From assembly GCA_013388735.1 (NCBI GenBank), contig JACAES010000057.1, forward strand, positions 1 through 47,384: a DNA stretch of 47,384 bases, written 5' to 3'. How positions within the stretch are numbered: the stretch's first letter is position 1; each line of letters starts with the position of its first letter. Source of the DNA: Chloroflexota bacterium. Lineage in GTDB: Bacteria > Chloroflexota > Anaerolineae > Aggregatilineales > Phototrophicaceae. The position numbers were made by a program, and so were the translations under genes. Below the pieces are notes generated by a model. The model saw nothing but the letters and a program-made list of their open reading frames with translations, ran no database searches and was not told the origin of the DNA. Positions 7,158 to 16,713 of the stretch are shown here, in pieces.

Positions 7158-9437
7158 ATGAGCAAACCCCCGGTAAGCGGCTCGCCCAACAGTTCCCCCG
7201 CCGTCCGTGATTTCGCCGGCGATCTCGTGCTGGCGAGCCGAATGATTACCGCCGCGCGCGATTATTCCGATATGGCGCTGGGTGTGATGTACACGGTCGC
7301 GCAGCCGATGAGCGCGGTCGCGCTTTCGCTGTACGATGCCGCCCCCCCGCGCCAACGCACGCTGGCCGCGCTTGTCACCAGCGATACGGTCGCCAGCCCC
7401 GACGCCACGCCGCGTGCCGACCTGCTGCCTGACCCCGTGCAGCTCGACGCCCTGAGGCACGGCCTGCCGGTGGTCTGGAACGTGCAGGAAGTCGGGGAAA
7501 CCACCCGCCGCGAACTGGAGTCGCTGCAAACGACCTGGGTGGCATCCTTCGCCCTGCGCAGCGGCGACGATGTGCTGGGGACGCTGGACGTGCTGAACGC
7601 GCAGCCCTATACCTTCAGCACCGAAGAGATTGACGCCTACATCACCATCTGCGACCTGATCGGCGTGGCCGTCCGGTCGCGCTTTTTGCTCGGCCAGACG
7701 CAGGCCGCTCTGGACGAAACCCGCCTGCTCTACCAAGTCAACCGCGCCATCCTCGGCGCGCAGGATACGCTGGATGTGCTGCGGGCGCTGCGCCAGCATC
7801 TCGCCCCGGAGGCGATTATCATCGGCCACCTGACGGTCGGTTACGGAGCCGGCGACCAGATCAACCGGGTGACGATTGATACCATCAGCCTGCCGCACGA
7901 AGAGCAGGTCATCGAAATTCCGGTCGGGGAAATGATCGGGGCGGAAAACCTGGCGCGGCTGAATGTGATCTGGAACGCCAACCTATCTGCCGTGTCCATG
8001 ATCGAAAATTTCGAGACGTCACCCACCGGTGACCCGCTGGCGGATTTCTCGCGCCAGTCTGGCGTGAACAGCTACATCGCCATCGCCGTCCGCGAGGGCG
8101 GCCTGATCCGCGAGGGCATTAGCATCGGCTTTGCCGAGCCGCGCAGCTTCAGTCCGCAGGAGCGCCGGCTGTACGAGGCGCTGGCCGACCCCATCGGCAT
8201 CGTGCTGCAAACCCACCGGCTGCTGCGCGAATCGCGCCAGGCGGCGCACGGCTTAAGCAAACAGGTGCGCGTGCTGCAAATCATCAACGACCTGGCGATC
8301 AGCATCAGCGCCACCCGTGACGAAAAGCTGCTGCTCGACCAGAGCAGCCAGGTTATCGTCGCCGCCACCGGCGTGGATCACTGCGGGATTGCCCTTGTCA
8401 ACCCTTCGGAAACGGTTTCGCAGGTCGTCAGCGAGTACCCGGCGCATGGCACCATCGGCGTGCAAATCCCGCTGACCGATAACCCGGTTTTCGGGATTCT
8501 GCAAAATACCCGGCTGCCGCTGGTCGTCGACAATATCCAGATGGACGAACGCCTGCCGGCTGCGTCGCGGCATCTGCTGGAACGTATGGGCGTGAAGGCG
8601 CTGGCCTTCCTGCCGCTGATCGTTTCCGGCAAGCTGGTCGGCTCGATTGGGCTGGACATTTACGCGGCTGACCGCCCCCCAACTCCCGACATGATGGACA
8701 TCGCACAGACCATCGCCTCGCAGGTGGCGCTGGGCTTGCAGAACATCCGCCTGCTGGCCGACGCCCAGCGCCGCGCGGAACAGTTCCAGCGCATCACCGC
8801 TTTCAGCCAGTCGGTGCAGGCCACCCTGGAACTGCCGACGGTTTTTGACAACATGCTGGCCGAAAGCGCCCGGATGCTGCCGCAGGATCAGATGAGCATC
8901 AGCCTGTACGACCCGGTAGCCGGCGCGCTGCGGGTAGTCGCCGAACGTAACAGCAGCGCGCGCGCGGTCGAATCCAGCAGTGGCGACCTCATCCCCATTT
9001 CCGGCCACATCGCTAAAGTATGGTCAGACTGGGAACTGCTGCACATCCCGGATTTACACCGCCTGCGCGAACGCACCAACCCCAACAGCAGCCTGCGTTC
9101 CTGGATTTTAGCGCCCATCGTGGCGCGCGGGCGTATCCTGGGGCTGGTCAGCGTGGGCAGCGCGCAGCCTTACGTCTATTCCGAAACCGACGTTGCCCTG
9201 TTCCGGCAGATGGTCACGCAGTTAGCCGTCGCCATCGAGAACGTGGAAGCCTACACCCAGAGCCAGCGCCTCGTTCAAAGTGAGGCGCTGCTCAACGCCA
9301 TCTCTGCCCAGCTTCAGAACCAGCTGGACATCGAACAAATGCTGGAAATCGCGGTCGGCGAGCTGGGGCGCGCCATCGGCGCGCGGCGGGCGCGCATCCG
9401 GTTGGGGGCCGATTTTTCAGCCGAGCAAAAGTCGTAG
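7158..9437 (+). CDS. Soluble multi-GAF sensor protein (four GAF domains plus C-terminal GAF stub)
   Basis: A 759-residue protein with no membrane helix. It reads as four consecutive GAF domains, at about residues 15-180, 190-365, 380-540 and 550-710. Each ends in the GAF exit helix (for example TQLAVAIENVEAY). A final segment of about 45 residues (SEALLNAISAQLQNQLDIEQ...IRLG) is only the start of another GAF. There is no kinase, receiver or other output. GAF domains bind small ligands, haem or partner GAFs. I chose the ATG at 7158; a GTG at 7140 is in frame but neither start has a strong ribosome site. The next gene starts 12 bp after the stop. It is probably a signalling subunit for the kinase downstream. 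Confidence 0.88.
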   Translation: MSKPPVSGSPNSSPAVRDFAGDLVLASRMITAARDYSDMALGVMYTVAQPMSAVALSLYDAAPPRQRTLAALVTSDTVASPDATPRADLLPDPVQLDALRHGLPVVWNVQEVGETTRRELESLQTTWVASFALRSGDDVLGTLDVLNAQPYTFSTEEIDAYITICDLIGVAVRSRFLLGQTQAALDETRLLYQVNRAILGAQDTLDVLRALRQHLAPEAIIIGHLTVGYGAGDQINRVTIDTISLPHEEQVIEIPVGEMIGAENLARLNVIWNANLSAVSMIENFETSPTGDPLADFSRQSGVNSYIAIAVREGGLIREGISIGFAEPRSFSPQERRLYEALADPIGIVLQTHRLLRESRQAAHGLSKQVRVLQIINDLAISISATRDEKLLLDQSSQVIVAATGVDHCGIALVNPSETVSQVVSEYPAHGTIGVQIPLTDNPVFGILQNTRLPLVVDNIQMDERLPAASRHLLERMGVKALAFLPLIVSGKLVGSIGLDIYAADRPPTPDMMDIAQTIASQVALGLQNIRLLADAQRRAEQFQRITAFSQSVQATLELPTVFDNMLAESARMLPQDQMSISLYDPVAGALRVVAERNSSARAVESSSGDLIPISGHIAKVWSDWELLHIPDLHRLRERTNPNSSLRSWILAPIVARGRILGLVSVGSAQPYVYSETDVALFRQMVTQLAVAIENVEAYTQSQRLVQSEALLNAISAQLQNQLDIEQMLEIAVGELGRAIGARRARIRLGADFSAEQKS

Positions 9438-9449
9438 CGGAGACGAGGG

Positions 9450-11162
9450 ATGCGCCAATTTTTAGACAATATATTCGATATATCCGCCTATACCAGCGAC
9501 TTTGACAAGGAACGGGCGCGCATCGTTTACGGCATCTCGACGACGCTGGTGATCCTGTACACCCTTTTTATCGCTTTCGTGGGCATCGAGTATATCCCCG
9601 ATCTGCCGATCAAGCTGGTGGGACTCGATCTGCTGTGGACGGTGGCGATCCTGGGCTTTTATGCCTGCGTCGCGCTCACCTACTACGCCATCCGGCAGGG
9701 ACGCCTGGAACTGGCCGAGTTCGGGCCGCTGGCGATGTGGTTTGTGGGCGGCGTGGTGATAAGTTGGGCGAACGCCTTTCGTGACCCGCGCGGCGGCATC
9801 GCGCTGGTGGCGTTTGTCGTGCTGGCGGGGCTGCTCAAGCGCGGGCGCGGGCTGGTCGCCGGGCTGGTGATCGCCATCCTCAGTTGGACAGCCAGCAACG
9901 TGATGGCGACCGGCACGTTCGCCACCCCTTCCGGCGGCCAGCAAGAACTTATCACCGTGATTTTGATGCTGGCCGGCATCGCCAGCCTGACGTACCTGTT
10001 CCTGCGTTTCGCTTACCAGAGCCGGGTCGAAGGGGCGCGCATCGTCAGCGCCGAACGGCTGCGGCTGGCGGAAATCACCAGCCAGATTGCGCAGCGCATC
10101 TCACGCCGCATGGCGCTTCGGGACGTGCTGAACAATGCGGTTGAGCAGATTCGCGCCGAGTACCCCCTGATCTACCACGCACAGATTTTCCTGCTGGACG
10201 AAAACCGGCAGAACGCCCAACTGGTCGCCAGCACCGGCGAGGTCGGTCGGCTGCTGATGGAGCGCAAGCACAACCTTCCGGTCGGCAGCCTCAGCGTCAT
10301 CGGCCAGGTGACCGGCAGCGGACAGCAGATCATCTCGCGCGCCGGGCTGTCGGACAGCGTCCACCGGCGCAACGAATTTCTGCCGGAAACCGCCGTCGAG
10401 GCGGCCTTCCCGCTGCGTATCGGCGATCAGGTGATCGGCGCGCTTGACCTGCAAAGCAAGGTGGCAACTGCCTTCCGCGACGAAGATATGCCCATTCTGC
10501 AATCGTTGGCCGATCATCTCGCTATCGCCATTGATAACGCCCGCCTGTTTGAAGAAACCGAACGCCGCTTGCAGGAAAACCGCCGTCTGGTGGAACAGAC
10601 CAATCAGGCAGTCGAGCAGGTAGACCGCCTCAACCGGCAGCTTACCGGGCGCTTCTGGTCAGATTACCTGTCGCAGCAGACCGCGCCGCCGGCCCTGACG
10701 ATGGACTTTGTGACGCAGCGGCGCGTGCCGGAAAGCGAATGGACGCCCACCCTGCGCGAAGCGGTGCGGGTAGACAGCCTGGTTCAGCGCCGGGAAAAAG
10801 ATCAGCAGGTGATCGCCATCCCGCTGCGGGTGCGCGGCCAGGTGATCGGCGCGATGGAATTCGAGTTAGAATCGGCTGAGGCGCTGACGCCGGAGGAGAT
10901 CAGCCTCATTCAGGAAGTTGGCGACCGACTGGGGCTGGCCGTCGAAAACGTTCGCCTGTTCGAGGCCAGCCAGAGCGCCGCTCAGCGCGAGGCGCTGGTG
11001 AACGAAATCGCCGCCCGGCTGCAAGCCGGCAGCACAGTCGAGATGACGCTGAACGCAGCGGCCCGCAGCCTGAAGGAAACGATGAAAGCCTCGCGGGTGG
11101 CGATCCGGTTAGGCGCGCCGCCGGGGGCTAAAAACGGCGTTGGAGAGGATGAACAGCCATGA
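9450..11162 (+). CDS. Six-helix membrane GAF protein (no kinase domain), copy 1
   Basis: A 570-residue protein. Six hydrophobic helices lie at about residues 28-48, 56-80, 90-106, 114-130, 135-156 and 167-188. A helical linker (SERLRLAEITSQIAQRIS) leads to a full GAF domain (about 205-370) with YHAQIFLLDE, STGEVGRLL and RIGDQVIGALDLQS. Next come a helical linker ending in LNRQLTGRFWSDYL, the C-terminal half of a second GAF (about 450-510) and the truncated-GAF tail EALVNEIAARLQ...IRLG. There is no catalytic output. GGAG 7 bp upstream supports the ATG at 9450. The stop overlaps the next start (ATGA). The membrane part is likely a sensor of unknown type. Confidence 0.88.
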   Translation: MRQFLDNIFDISAYTSDFDKERARIVYGISTTLVILYTLFIAFVGIEYIPDLPIKLVGLDLLWTVAILGFYACVALTYYAIRQGRLELAEFGPLAMWFVGGVVISWANAFRDPRGGIALVAFVVLAGLLKRGRGLVAGLVIAILSWTASNVMATGTFATPSGGQQELITVILMLAGIASLTYLFLRFAYQSRVEGARIVSAERLRLAEITSQIAQRISRRMALRDVLNNAVEQIRAEYPLIYHAQIFLLDENRQNAQLVASTGEVGRLLMERKHNLPVGSLSVIGQVTGSGQQIISRAGLSDSVHRRNEFLPETAVEAAFPLRIGDQVIGALDLQSKVATAFRDEDMPILQSLADHLAIAIDNARLFEETERRLQENRRLVEQTNQAVEQVDRLNRQLTGRFWSDYLSQQTAPPALTMDFVTQRRVPESEWTPTLREAVRVDSLVQRREKDQQVIAIPLRVRGQVIGAMEFELESAEALTPEEISLIQEVGDRLGLAVENVRLFEASQSAAQREALVNEIAARLQAGSTVEMTLNAAARSLKETMKASRVAIRLGAPPGAKNGVGEDEQP

Positions 11163-12769
11163 GCGCGCAGTCGGGGGTTTTTGCCGAACCCGTTTCGGTT
11201 TTCGACTTTGCCGACCAGCTGCGGCGGCGTTTTCTGCTGGCGCTGGTCATTATCGGCATCGTCACCATGGGCACCGGTTTTATCTCTCTGTTTCTCACCA
11301 ACAACTCACCATACGCCAGGATTGTGACCAGTGTCGCGCTGGTGGTCAGCATCATCGCCCTCATCCTGCTGTGGCAGGGGCGCATTCAGGCGTCCGCCAA
11401 CCTGACGATCATTCTGTTCGTGGCGAGCGCGGTCAGCAGCCCGACCGCTATACCGGTGCTGGGCGCGCTGGCGCTGATTACGGCGGCCACCCTCGGCAGC
11501 CGCCGGGTTTATATCCTCACCAACATCATCATCCTCAGCAAAACCGCCGCCGATGCCCTTCTCGCCTGGCCGGGCTTCAGCCTGCCGCTGCCCCCGCGTG
11601 TGAGCGACGGATTAATCCTTTTTCTGTCGCTGGTGGTCATCAGCTTTTCGACGCGCTTTCTGATTAACCAGGCCGCGCGCGCCGCCGGCAGCGCCCGGCA
11701 GACCGCCAACCTGTTGCAGGCAGTCGCGGAAATCGGCCAGTCACTCTCCAACCTGCTGGACATGGACGAACTGTTCAACCGGTCGGTCGAGATGATCCGC
11801 GACCGGCTGGGGTTTTATCACGTGCAGATGTTTCTGGTCGAGGCAGACGCGGCGCGGTTGGTCGCCAGCACCGGCGACATCGGCAAGCGGCTGCTGGAAC
11901 GCCGCCACCAACTGCCGGTCGGCTCGCAAAGTGTAATCGGGCAGGTCACGCTGCAAGGCCGCCCGGTGATTGCGCGGCACACCGACGCCGTGTATTATCG
12001 CAACGAACTGCTGCCGGATACCCGCGCCGAACTGGCCGTGCCGATCATGGACGGTGAGCGTATCATCGGCGCGCTCGATGTGCAAAGCCGCGATGCCAAC
12101 GCCTTCGATGCGGAACGGGTGCGGGCGCTTCAGGTGATGGCGAACCTGCTCGGTTCGTCTGTCCGCAATGCGCGCCTGTTTGAACTGCAAGCCCGCAGCG
12201 CCGCCGAAACCAAACGGCTGTACCTGGAAAGTGAAACCAGCCTGCGCGAAATCCAGCGCCTCAACCAGCAGCTTACGCGCGAAGGCTGGAGTGACTATCT
12301 GCATCATAAACACACCGTCGGCGGTGTCACCCTGGAAGATGGTCAAATCGTCAGCGACAACACCTGGACGGAAAATCTGATCCAGGCCGCCCGCGACCGC
12401 CAGCCGGTGATGGCCGCCCGCGAGGACGGCAGCTCGCTGGTGGCGCTGCCGGTCGTGCTGGGCAGCGAGGTGATCGGCGCAATTGAGATCGAAACGCCGC
12501 AGCCGGTGATGCAGGCGGAGACGGTCGAGATGATGCGCGCCGTCGCCCAGCGGCTCGCCGTCAGCCTGGACAAAGCCCGTTTGTTCGAAGACTCGCAGGA
12601 AGCGACCGCCCAGGAACAGCGCATTAACGAGATCGTGGCGCGTTACCAGACCATCACCGACGTGGATACGCTGCTGCGCGTCACACTGACCGAACTCAGC
12701 CAGTCATTGGGGGCCACACGGGGCGCGATTCGTCTCAGCCTGGCCGATCAGGAGGACGCGGTTTCATGA
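11159..12769 (+). CDS. Six-helix membrane GAF protein (no kinase domain), copy 2
   Basis: A 536-residue paralogue of the preceding protein with the same plan. About six hydrophobic segments in residues 25-180 are followed by a linker (RQTANLLQAVAEIGQSLS) and a GAF domain with YHVQMFLVE, STGDIGKRLLERRHQLPVG and GERIIGALDVQS. Then come the LNQQLTREGWSDYL linker, half a GAF (SLVALPVVLGSEVIGAIEIE) and the tail EQRINEIVARYQ...IRLS. It has no output domain. The ATGA overlap with both neighbours indicates translational coupling and probably fixed stoichiometry. Sequence identity to copy 1 is clear in the GAF but low in the membrane part, so the sensed signals may differ. Confidence 0.88.
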   Translation: MSAQSGVFAEPVSVFDFADQLRRRFLLALVIIGIVTMGTGFISLFLTNNSPYARIVTSVALVVSIIALILLWQGRIQASANLTIILFVASAVSSPTAIPVLGALALITAATLGSRRVYILTNIIILSKTAADALLAWPGFSLPLPPRVSDGLILFLSLVVISFSTRFLINQAARAAGSARQTANLLQAVAEIGQSLSNLLDMDELFNRSVEMIRDRLGFYHVQMFLVEADAARLVASTGDIGKRLLERRHQLPVGSQSVIGQVTLQGRPVIARHTDAVYYRNELLPDTRAELAVPIMDGERIIGALDVQSRDANAFDAERVRALQVMANLLGSSVRNARLFELQARSAAETKRLYLESETSLREIQRLNQQLTREGWSDYLHHKHTVGGVTLEDGQIVSDNTWTENLIQAARDRQPVMAAREDGSSLVALPVVLGSEVIGAIEIETPQPVMQAETVEMMRAVAQRLAVSLDKARLFEDSQEATAQEQRINEIVARYQTITDVDTLLRVTLTELSQSLGATRGAIRLSLADQEDAVS

Positions 12770-14484
12770 TTACCCGCTTGAACCGGCAGTTTTTCCGCCT
12801 CCACTACCCGTATACCGACCCGATTGAACGCCACCGCGCCGGCGTCCTGTTTGCCATGAACTGGATAATTCTTATCGGCCTGGCGCTGTGGCTAACGATA
12901 ACGGCGGCGCTGCCTTTCGCGGCGTCCATAGTCGAGGCGCAGCCGATTTTTAAGAACGTCCCGCTGGTGGCGCTGGTGTTACACATCGTCATCTACCGGA
13001 TCATTCAAAGCGGCAGGCTCAGGCTGGCGGCGCTGATTTTTACCGGCGCAATTCTGATGAGTGTCATCGGCCTGACGATCTTCCTCGACCTCGATCAGCC
13101 GACGCTGAATGGCACCACCATGACCGCGCTGCTGCTTCCGCTGGTGGCCGCCGGCCTGCTGCTTAAACGACCGGGGGCGATCTTCATCGCGGCAGTTCTG
13201 GGCCTGTTTATTTTCCTGGGGGCGCTCGGCCAGAGCCAGAATCACCGCCCGATCCGGTTGGTGCCGGCGGAAACGGTGGCATCCGACGCCGTTTTCCTGG
13301 CCGCTGTTGCGATTGTGATGTTTGCCTTCGTCACTCTGTTTTCCAGCCGGGTACAGCAGACGGCGGAAGAAGCCCTGGCGAGTATTCGCCACCGGCAGTT
13401 GGCCGGGGAACTAGGCATCGAACTGGGGCGAAGCCTGCTAACGCAGAGCGCCATCCTGGCGCGGGCGCTGAATATGCTGCGCGATCAGTTCGGGTACAGT
13501 TTTGCTCAGGTTTACCGGCTGGGCGATGACCAGAATCACCTCGTCCGCGCTATGACGACCGGCATAAGCCAGTACGAAATCACCGGGCGCGAACGGCTGA
13601 ACCTGGCCGAAGTCAGCGCGCTCACCGAATGCGCCCGCTCCCGAAAGCCCGTGATGGTGGCCGCCGGCGCGCCCGGCAGCGCCCACCTGCGGGCGACCAG
13701 CCGCTATGCCCTGGCGGTGCCGGTGCAGCACGCCGGCAGCCTGTTCGGGGTGCTGGATATTCAGACCACCGCCGACAGGCCGTTTTCCGCCAACCAGATC
13801 GAATCCGCCGGCCTGTTTGCCGAAACGCTCGGCACGGCGCTGGCGAACAGCCAACAGATGGCCGATTTACAGCGCCAACTGGCCCAGCAGGAAAACATCA
13901 CCAATCGGCTTCAGGAGCAGCTTGTCGAACTTCAGCGGCGCGAGCAGCGCCGGGTTGGTGATGCCTGGGGGACATATTTGCAGGAGCGCGGCGCGGTCAC
14001 GCTCGGCTTCGACCTGAAAGCCCAGGGCAGCCCGCTCGTGCCGGCCCAGGATTTGCCCGACGACCTGCGCCGCACGCTGGAACGGGGCGTGCCGTATATC
14101 GAGGAGCGCGGGAACGAACGCATCATTCATGTGCCGATCACCTTCCGCAACCAGACGCTAGGGGCGATGGCCTTCACCGTACCGGCCCAACAGGAACTCA
14201 GCAGCCGCCAGATCGAAATGGCGCGGGTGGTTTCCGAACGTCTGGCGCTGGCGCTGGAAAACATGCGCCTGTTCGAGCAAAGCCAGGCCCAGGCCCAGCG
14301 CGAGCTTAAGGCCGGGCAGATCACCGGTCAGTTGATCGGCGCGAAGGATGTCAGCGCGCTGCTCAACCTGGCCGCCGAACAATTTAACGAAGCCCTGGGT
14401 GCCGTCCATACCCGCATTTATCTTCAGCCCGAATTACTGGCCGAACCGGCTGTCGCCCCCGGCAGAGAGGAAACCGCGTCATGA
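12766..14484 (+). CDS. Six-helix membrane GAF protein (no kinase domain), copy 3
   Basis: A 572-residue protein, third of the series. It has about six hydrophobic segments in residues 22-205, then a helical linker and a diverged GAF (about 215-375) that lacks the STGEVG/SVIGQV signature of its neighbours. A linker with GDAWGTYL follows, then half a GAF (IIHVPITFRNQTLGAMAFTV) and the short tail AGQITGQLIGAKDVS...RIYL. No kinase or receiver is present. It starts by ATGA overlap and its stop overlaps the next ATG. The diverged GAF may bind a different ligand or only serve dimer contacts. Confidence 0.87.
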   Translation: MITRLNRQFFRLHYPYTDPIERHRAGVLFAMNWIILIGLALWLTITAALPFAASIVEAQPIFKNVPLVALVLHIVIYRIIQSGRLRLAALIFTGAILMSVIGLTIFLDLDQPTLNGTTMTALLLPLVAAGLLLKRPGAIFIAAVLGLFIFLGALGQSQNHRPIRLVPAETVASDAVFLAAVAIVMFAFVTLFSSRVQQTAEEALASIRHRQLAGELGIELGRSLLTQSAILARALNMLRDQFGYSFAQVYRLGDDQNHLVRAMTTGISQYEITGRERLNLAEVSALTECARSRKPVMVAAGAPGSAHLRATSRYALAVPVQHAGSLFGVLDIQTTADRPFSANQIESAGLFAETLGTALANSQQMADLQRQLAQQENITNRLQEQLVELQRREQRRVGDAWGTYLQERGAVTLGFDLKAQGSPLVPAQDLPDDLRRTLERGVPYIEERGNERIIHVPITFRNQTLGAMAFTVPAQQELSSRQIEMARVVSERLALALENMRLFEQSQAQAQRELKAGQITGQLIGAKDVSALLNLAAEQFNEALGAVHTRIYLQPELLAEPAVAPGREETAS

Positions 14485-16700
14485 AGGCACTGCTCCATAC
14501 CTTCAACGCCCTGTCCTGGCCGTTGTGGATTAAGCTGTCGGCAGGTTTCACGCTGGCGATTTTCATCCCGGCGCTGCTGGTCATCGTCGTTGCCCAGAAC
14601 AGTTTTAACGATTTTAACGCCGAAAATGCGCGCCGTTACATCACCGAAAACGGCAGCCACCAGCAGGAAGCCATCAACGTGGCGCTGGGGCAGGCGGCGG
14701 CAGAACTGGAGAGATTCACCGCCAACGTCAGCGCCAACCGTCAGATGGTGCTGACGCTCCAGGCTACCGGCATCACCGCCCAGAGCCGGGTGGTGGCGAC
14801 GCTCTTCCGCGACAACCTGTTTGACACCGGCCTGTATACCCTGGTGCGCCTGCTCAATACCGACGGCCTGATCGTGGCGCAGTCGAACGCTATTGATACC
14901 CTGCCTGCCGGGGTCAGTAATGCCGAGTCGCTGACCTTCATCCAGGCGCGCGAGGCGTTCGATGAAGGCGCGGATGCGCTGGTGACGGTGCTGTCCAGCG
15001 GCATCGTGGAACTGGCGCGTCCGGTGGTCGAAGAGGGGCAGGTGTTCGGCTATCTGATCGGCACGCTGGACACCGAACGCGCCATCCTGAATAACCTGGC
15101 ACTGAACGGCAACATCTACAAGGCCTACAGCTACCTGGTCAGCGAAGGAATGAACCCGGTTTTGTTCGTCCGGCGCGAATTCCGCGACATCGCCAGCGCC
15201 GCGCTGACCAATTCGCCCGCTGTCGCCCGCGCTTTCAACGGCATCACCGACACCGACCGCTACCGCCTGGGGACTGACCGGGGACAGACTGTGACGGGTT
15301 TTTACGGCCCGGTCTTCAATCCGGTTCAGCCGGACACGCCCCTGTTCGCCCTGGTAATCGAAGCCGACACCATGCCCACCATCGGCGAGTCGCTGTTTTA
15401 CCGGGGCGGGGCGCAGCCTTTCCCGCTGCTGGTGGGGGCCGGCATGGTGCTGGTTGTGATGGTGCTGCTCTTTAACCAGATTATCACGCAGCCGCTCATC
15501 CGACTGCGCCAGGCCATGCAGGCTATCACCCAGGGCATCTTCGACGCCCCGGTAGACTCGCCCCAACGTCAGGATGAAATCGGCCTGCTGACCGGAACAT
15601 TCGTGGATATGCGCGAGCAGGTACACACCCTGCTGCGCGACCTCGAAGCGCGCATCGCCGCCCGAATGCGCGACATCAACGCCACCCACCGGGTCAGCCA
15701 GTTCGCCGCCGCCCAGCGCGATCTGCAAATGCTGCTGGACGAAGTGGTTAATCTGGTCATCCAGCACTTTCCGAACATCTATCACGCGCAGATTTTCCTG
15801 CTCAACACCGACCGCGATTACGCCGTTCTGCGCGCCAGCACCGGCGAAGTCGGCCAACTGCTGCTCAAACGCGGCCACCGGCTGCCGGTGGGCAGCATCA
15901 GCGTGATCGGCCAGGTGACGAAACAGGGAGAAGTGGTGGTCGCGCGTGATACCACCGCCAGCCAGGTTCACCGGCGCAACGAATTTTTGCCGGACACCCG
16001 CGCCGAACTGGCGATCCCCCTGCGCATTGGCGATCAGGTCATCGGCGCGCTGGACGTGCAAAGCCGGCAGCGCGACGCCTTCAGCCAGGACGAGATTCTG
16101 GTGCTGCAAACGATGGCCGACCAGCTCGCCGTCGCCATCGAAAACGCGCGGCTGTACCAGGAGTCGGTGCGCCGCATGGCGGACATCGAACGCGCGAACC
16201 GCGAAGCCACACTGGCGACCTGGCAGGAATACATCTACACCCGCCGTCAGCGTGTGCTTGCCAGTGAAGCCGGCGTGCCGACCGGCAGCGACCTGTCCAC
16301 CCTGCGCCGGCGCGCCATTGAACAAGGCCGCGTGGTGGTGGGCGAGGCCACCGATCACGGCACAGTTCCCATCGCCGTACCGATCTTACTGTCCGGGCAA
16401 ATCCTGGGCGCGGTCGAATGGGAACTGCCCGTCGAACACCTGGACAGCAGCAAGCTGCAACTGGCGCAGGAACTGGCAAACCGGCTGGCGACCAGCCTGG
16501 ACAACGCCCGCCTGTTCGAGGAAAGCCAGCGCGCCGCCGAGCGTGAGCGCATCGTGAATACCATCGCCGCCAAACTCACGCCGCAGACGGAAATCGCCGA
16601 AATTTTGCAGATGGCCGTGCGCGAAGTCGGTCAGGCTTTGCAAGCACCGCAGGTCAACATTCGCCTGCACCAGACCAACGGCAAAAATGAGCAGAGGTGA
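14481..16700 (+). CDS. Cache-HAMP-GAF membrane sensor protein (no kinase domain)
   Basis: A 739-residue protein. The first membrane helix is at about 18-40, an extracytoplasmic region of about 270 residues fits a double-Cache ligand-binding domain (41-310), and the second helix is at 312-333. A HAMP segment follows (335-390, TQPLIRLRQAMQAITQG). The cytoplasmic part has a GAF (about 415-575) with YHAQIFLLN, STGEVGQLLLKRGHRLPVG and RIGDQVIGALDVQS. Then come an ERANREATLATWQEYI linker, half a GAF (about 635-690) and the tail RERIVNTIAAKLT...IRLH. It matches the N-terminal plan of the giant kinase that follows, minus the kinase. It overlaps its neighbours, by 4 bp upstream. Confidence 0.9.
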   Translation: MKALLHTFNALSWPLWIKLSAGFTLAIFIPALLVIVVAQNSFNDFNAENARRYITENGSHQQEAINVALGQAAAELERFTANVSANRQMVLTLQATGITAQSRVVATLFRDNLFDTGLYTLVRLLNTDGLIVAQSNAIDTLPAGVSNAESLTFIQAREAFDEGADALVTVLSSGIVELARPVVEEGQVFGYLIGTLDTERAILNNLALNGNIYKAYSYLVSEGMNPVLFVRREFRDIASAALTNSPAVARAFNGITDTDRYRLGTDRGQTVTGFYGPVFNPVQPDTPLFALVIEADTMPTIGESLFYRGGAQPFPLLVGAGMVLVVMVLLFNQIITQPLIRLRQAMQAITQGIFDAPVDSPQRQDEIGLLTGTFVDMREQVHTLLRDLEARIAARMRDINATHRVSQFAAAQRDLQMLLDEVVNLVIQHFPNIYHAQIFLLNTDRDYAVLRASTGEVGQLLLKRGHRLPVGSISVIGQVTKQGEVVVARDTTASQVHRRNEFLPDTRAELAIPLRIGDQVIGALDVQSRQRDAFSQDEILVLQTMADQLAVAIENARLYQESVRRMADIERANREATLATWQEYIYTRRQRVLASEAGVPTGSDLSTLRRRAIEQGRVVVGEATDHGTVPIAVPILLSGQILGAVEWELPVEHLDSSKLQLAQELANRLATSLDNARLFEESQRAAERERIVNTIAAKLTPQTEIAEILQMAVREVGQALQAPQVNIRLHQTNGKNEQR

Positions 16701-16713
16701 GATACCGGCAGCC

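Noticed and set aside
14424..16358. 644-codon minus-strand frame over the Cache-HAMP-GAF gene
   Set aside because: The plus strand encodes recognisable Cache, HAMP and GAF segments. The minus frame shows only His/Gln/Gly-rich shadow composition.
7158..16700. Frameshifts or stop mutations splitting one giant multi-GAF gene
   Set aside because: Most junctions have a stop overlapping a new ATG or a ribosome site, and each new protein begins with its own membrane or start region. The pattern is regular, so separate genes are more likely.
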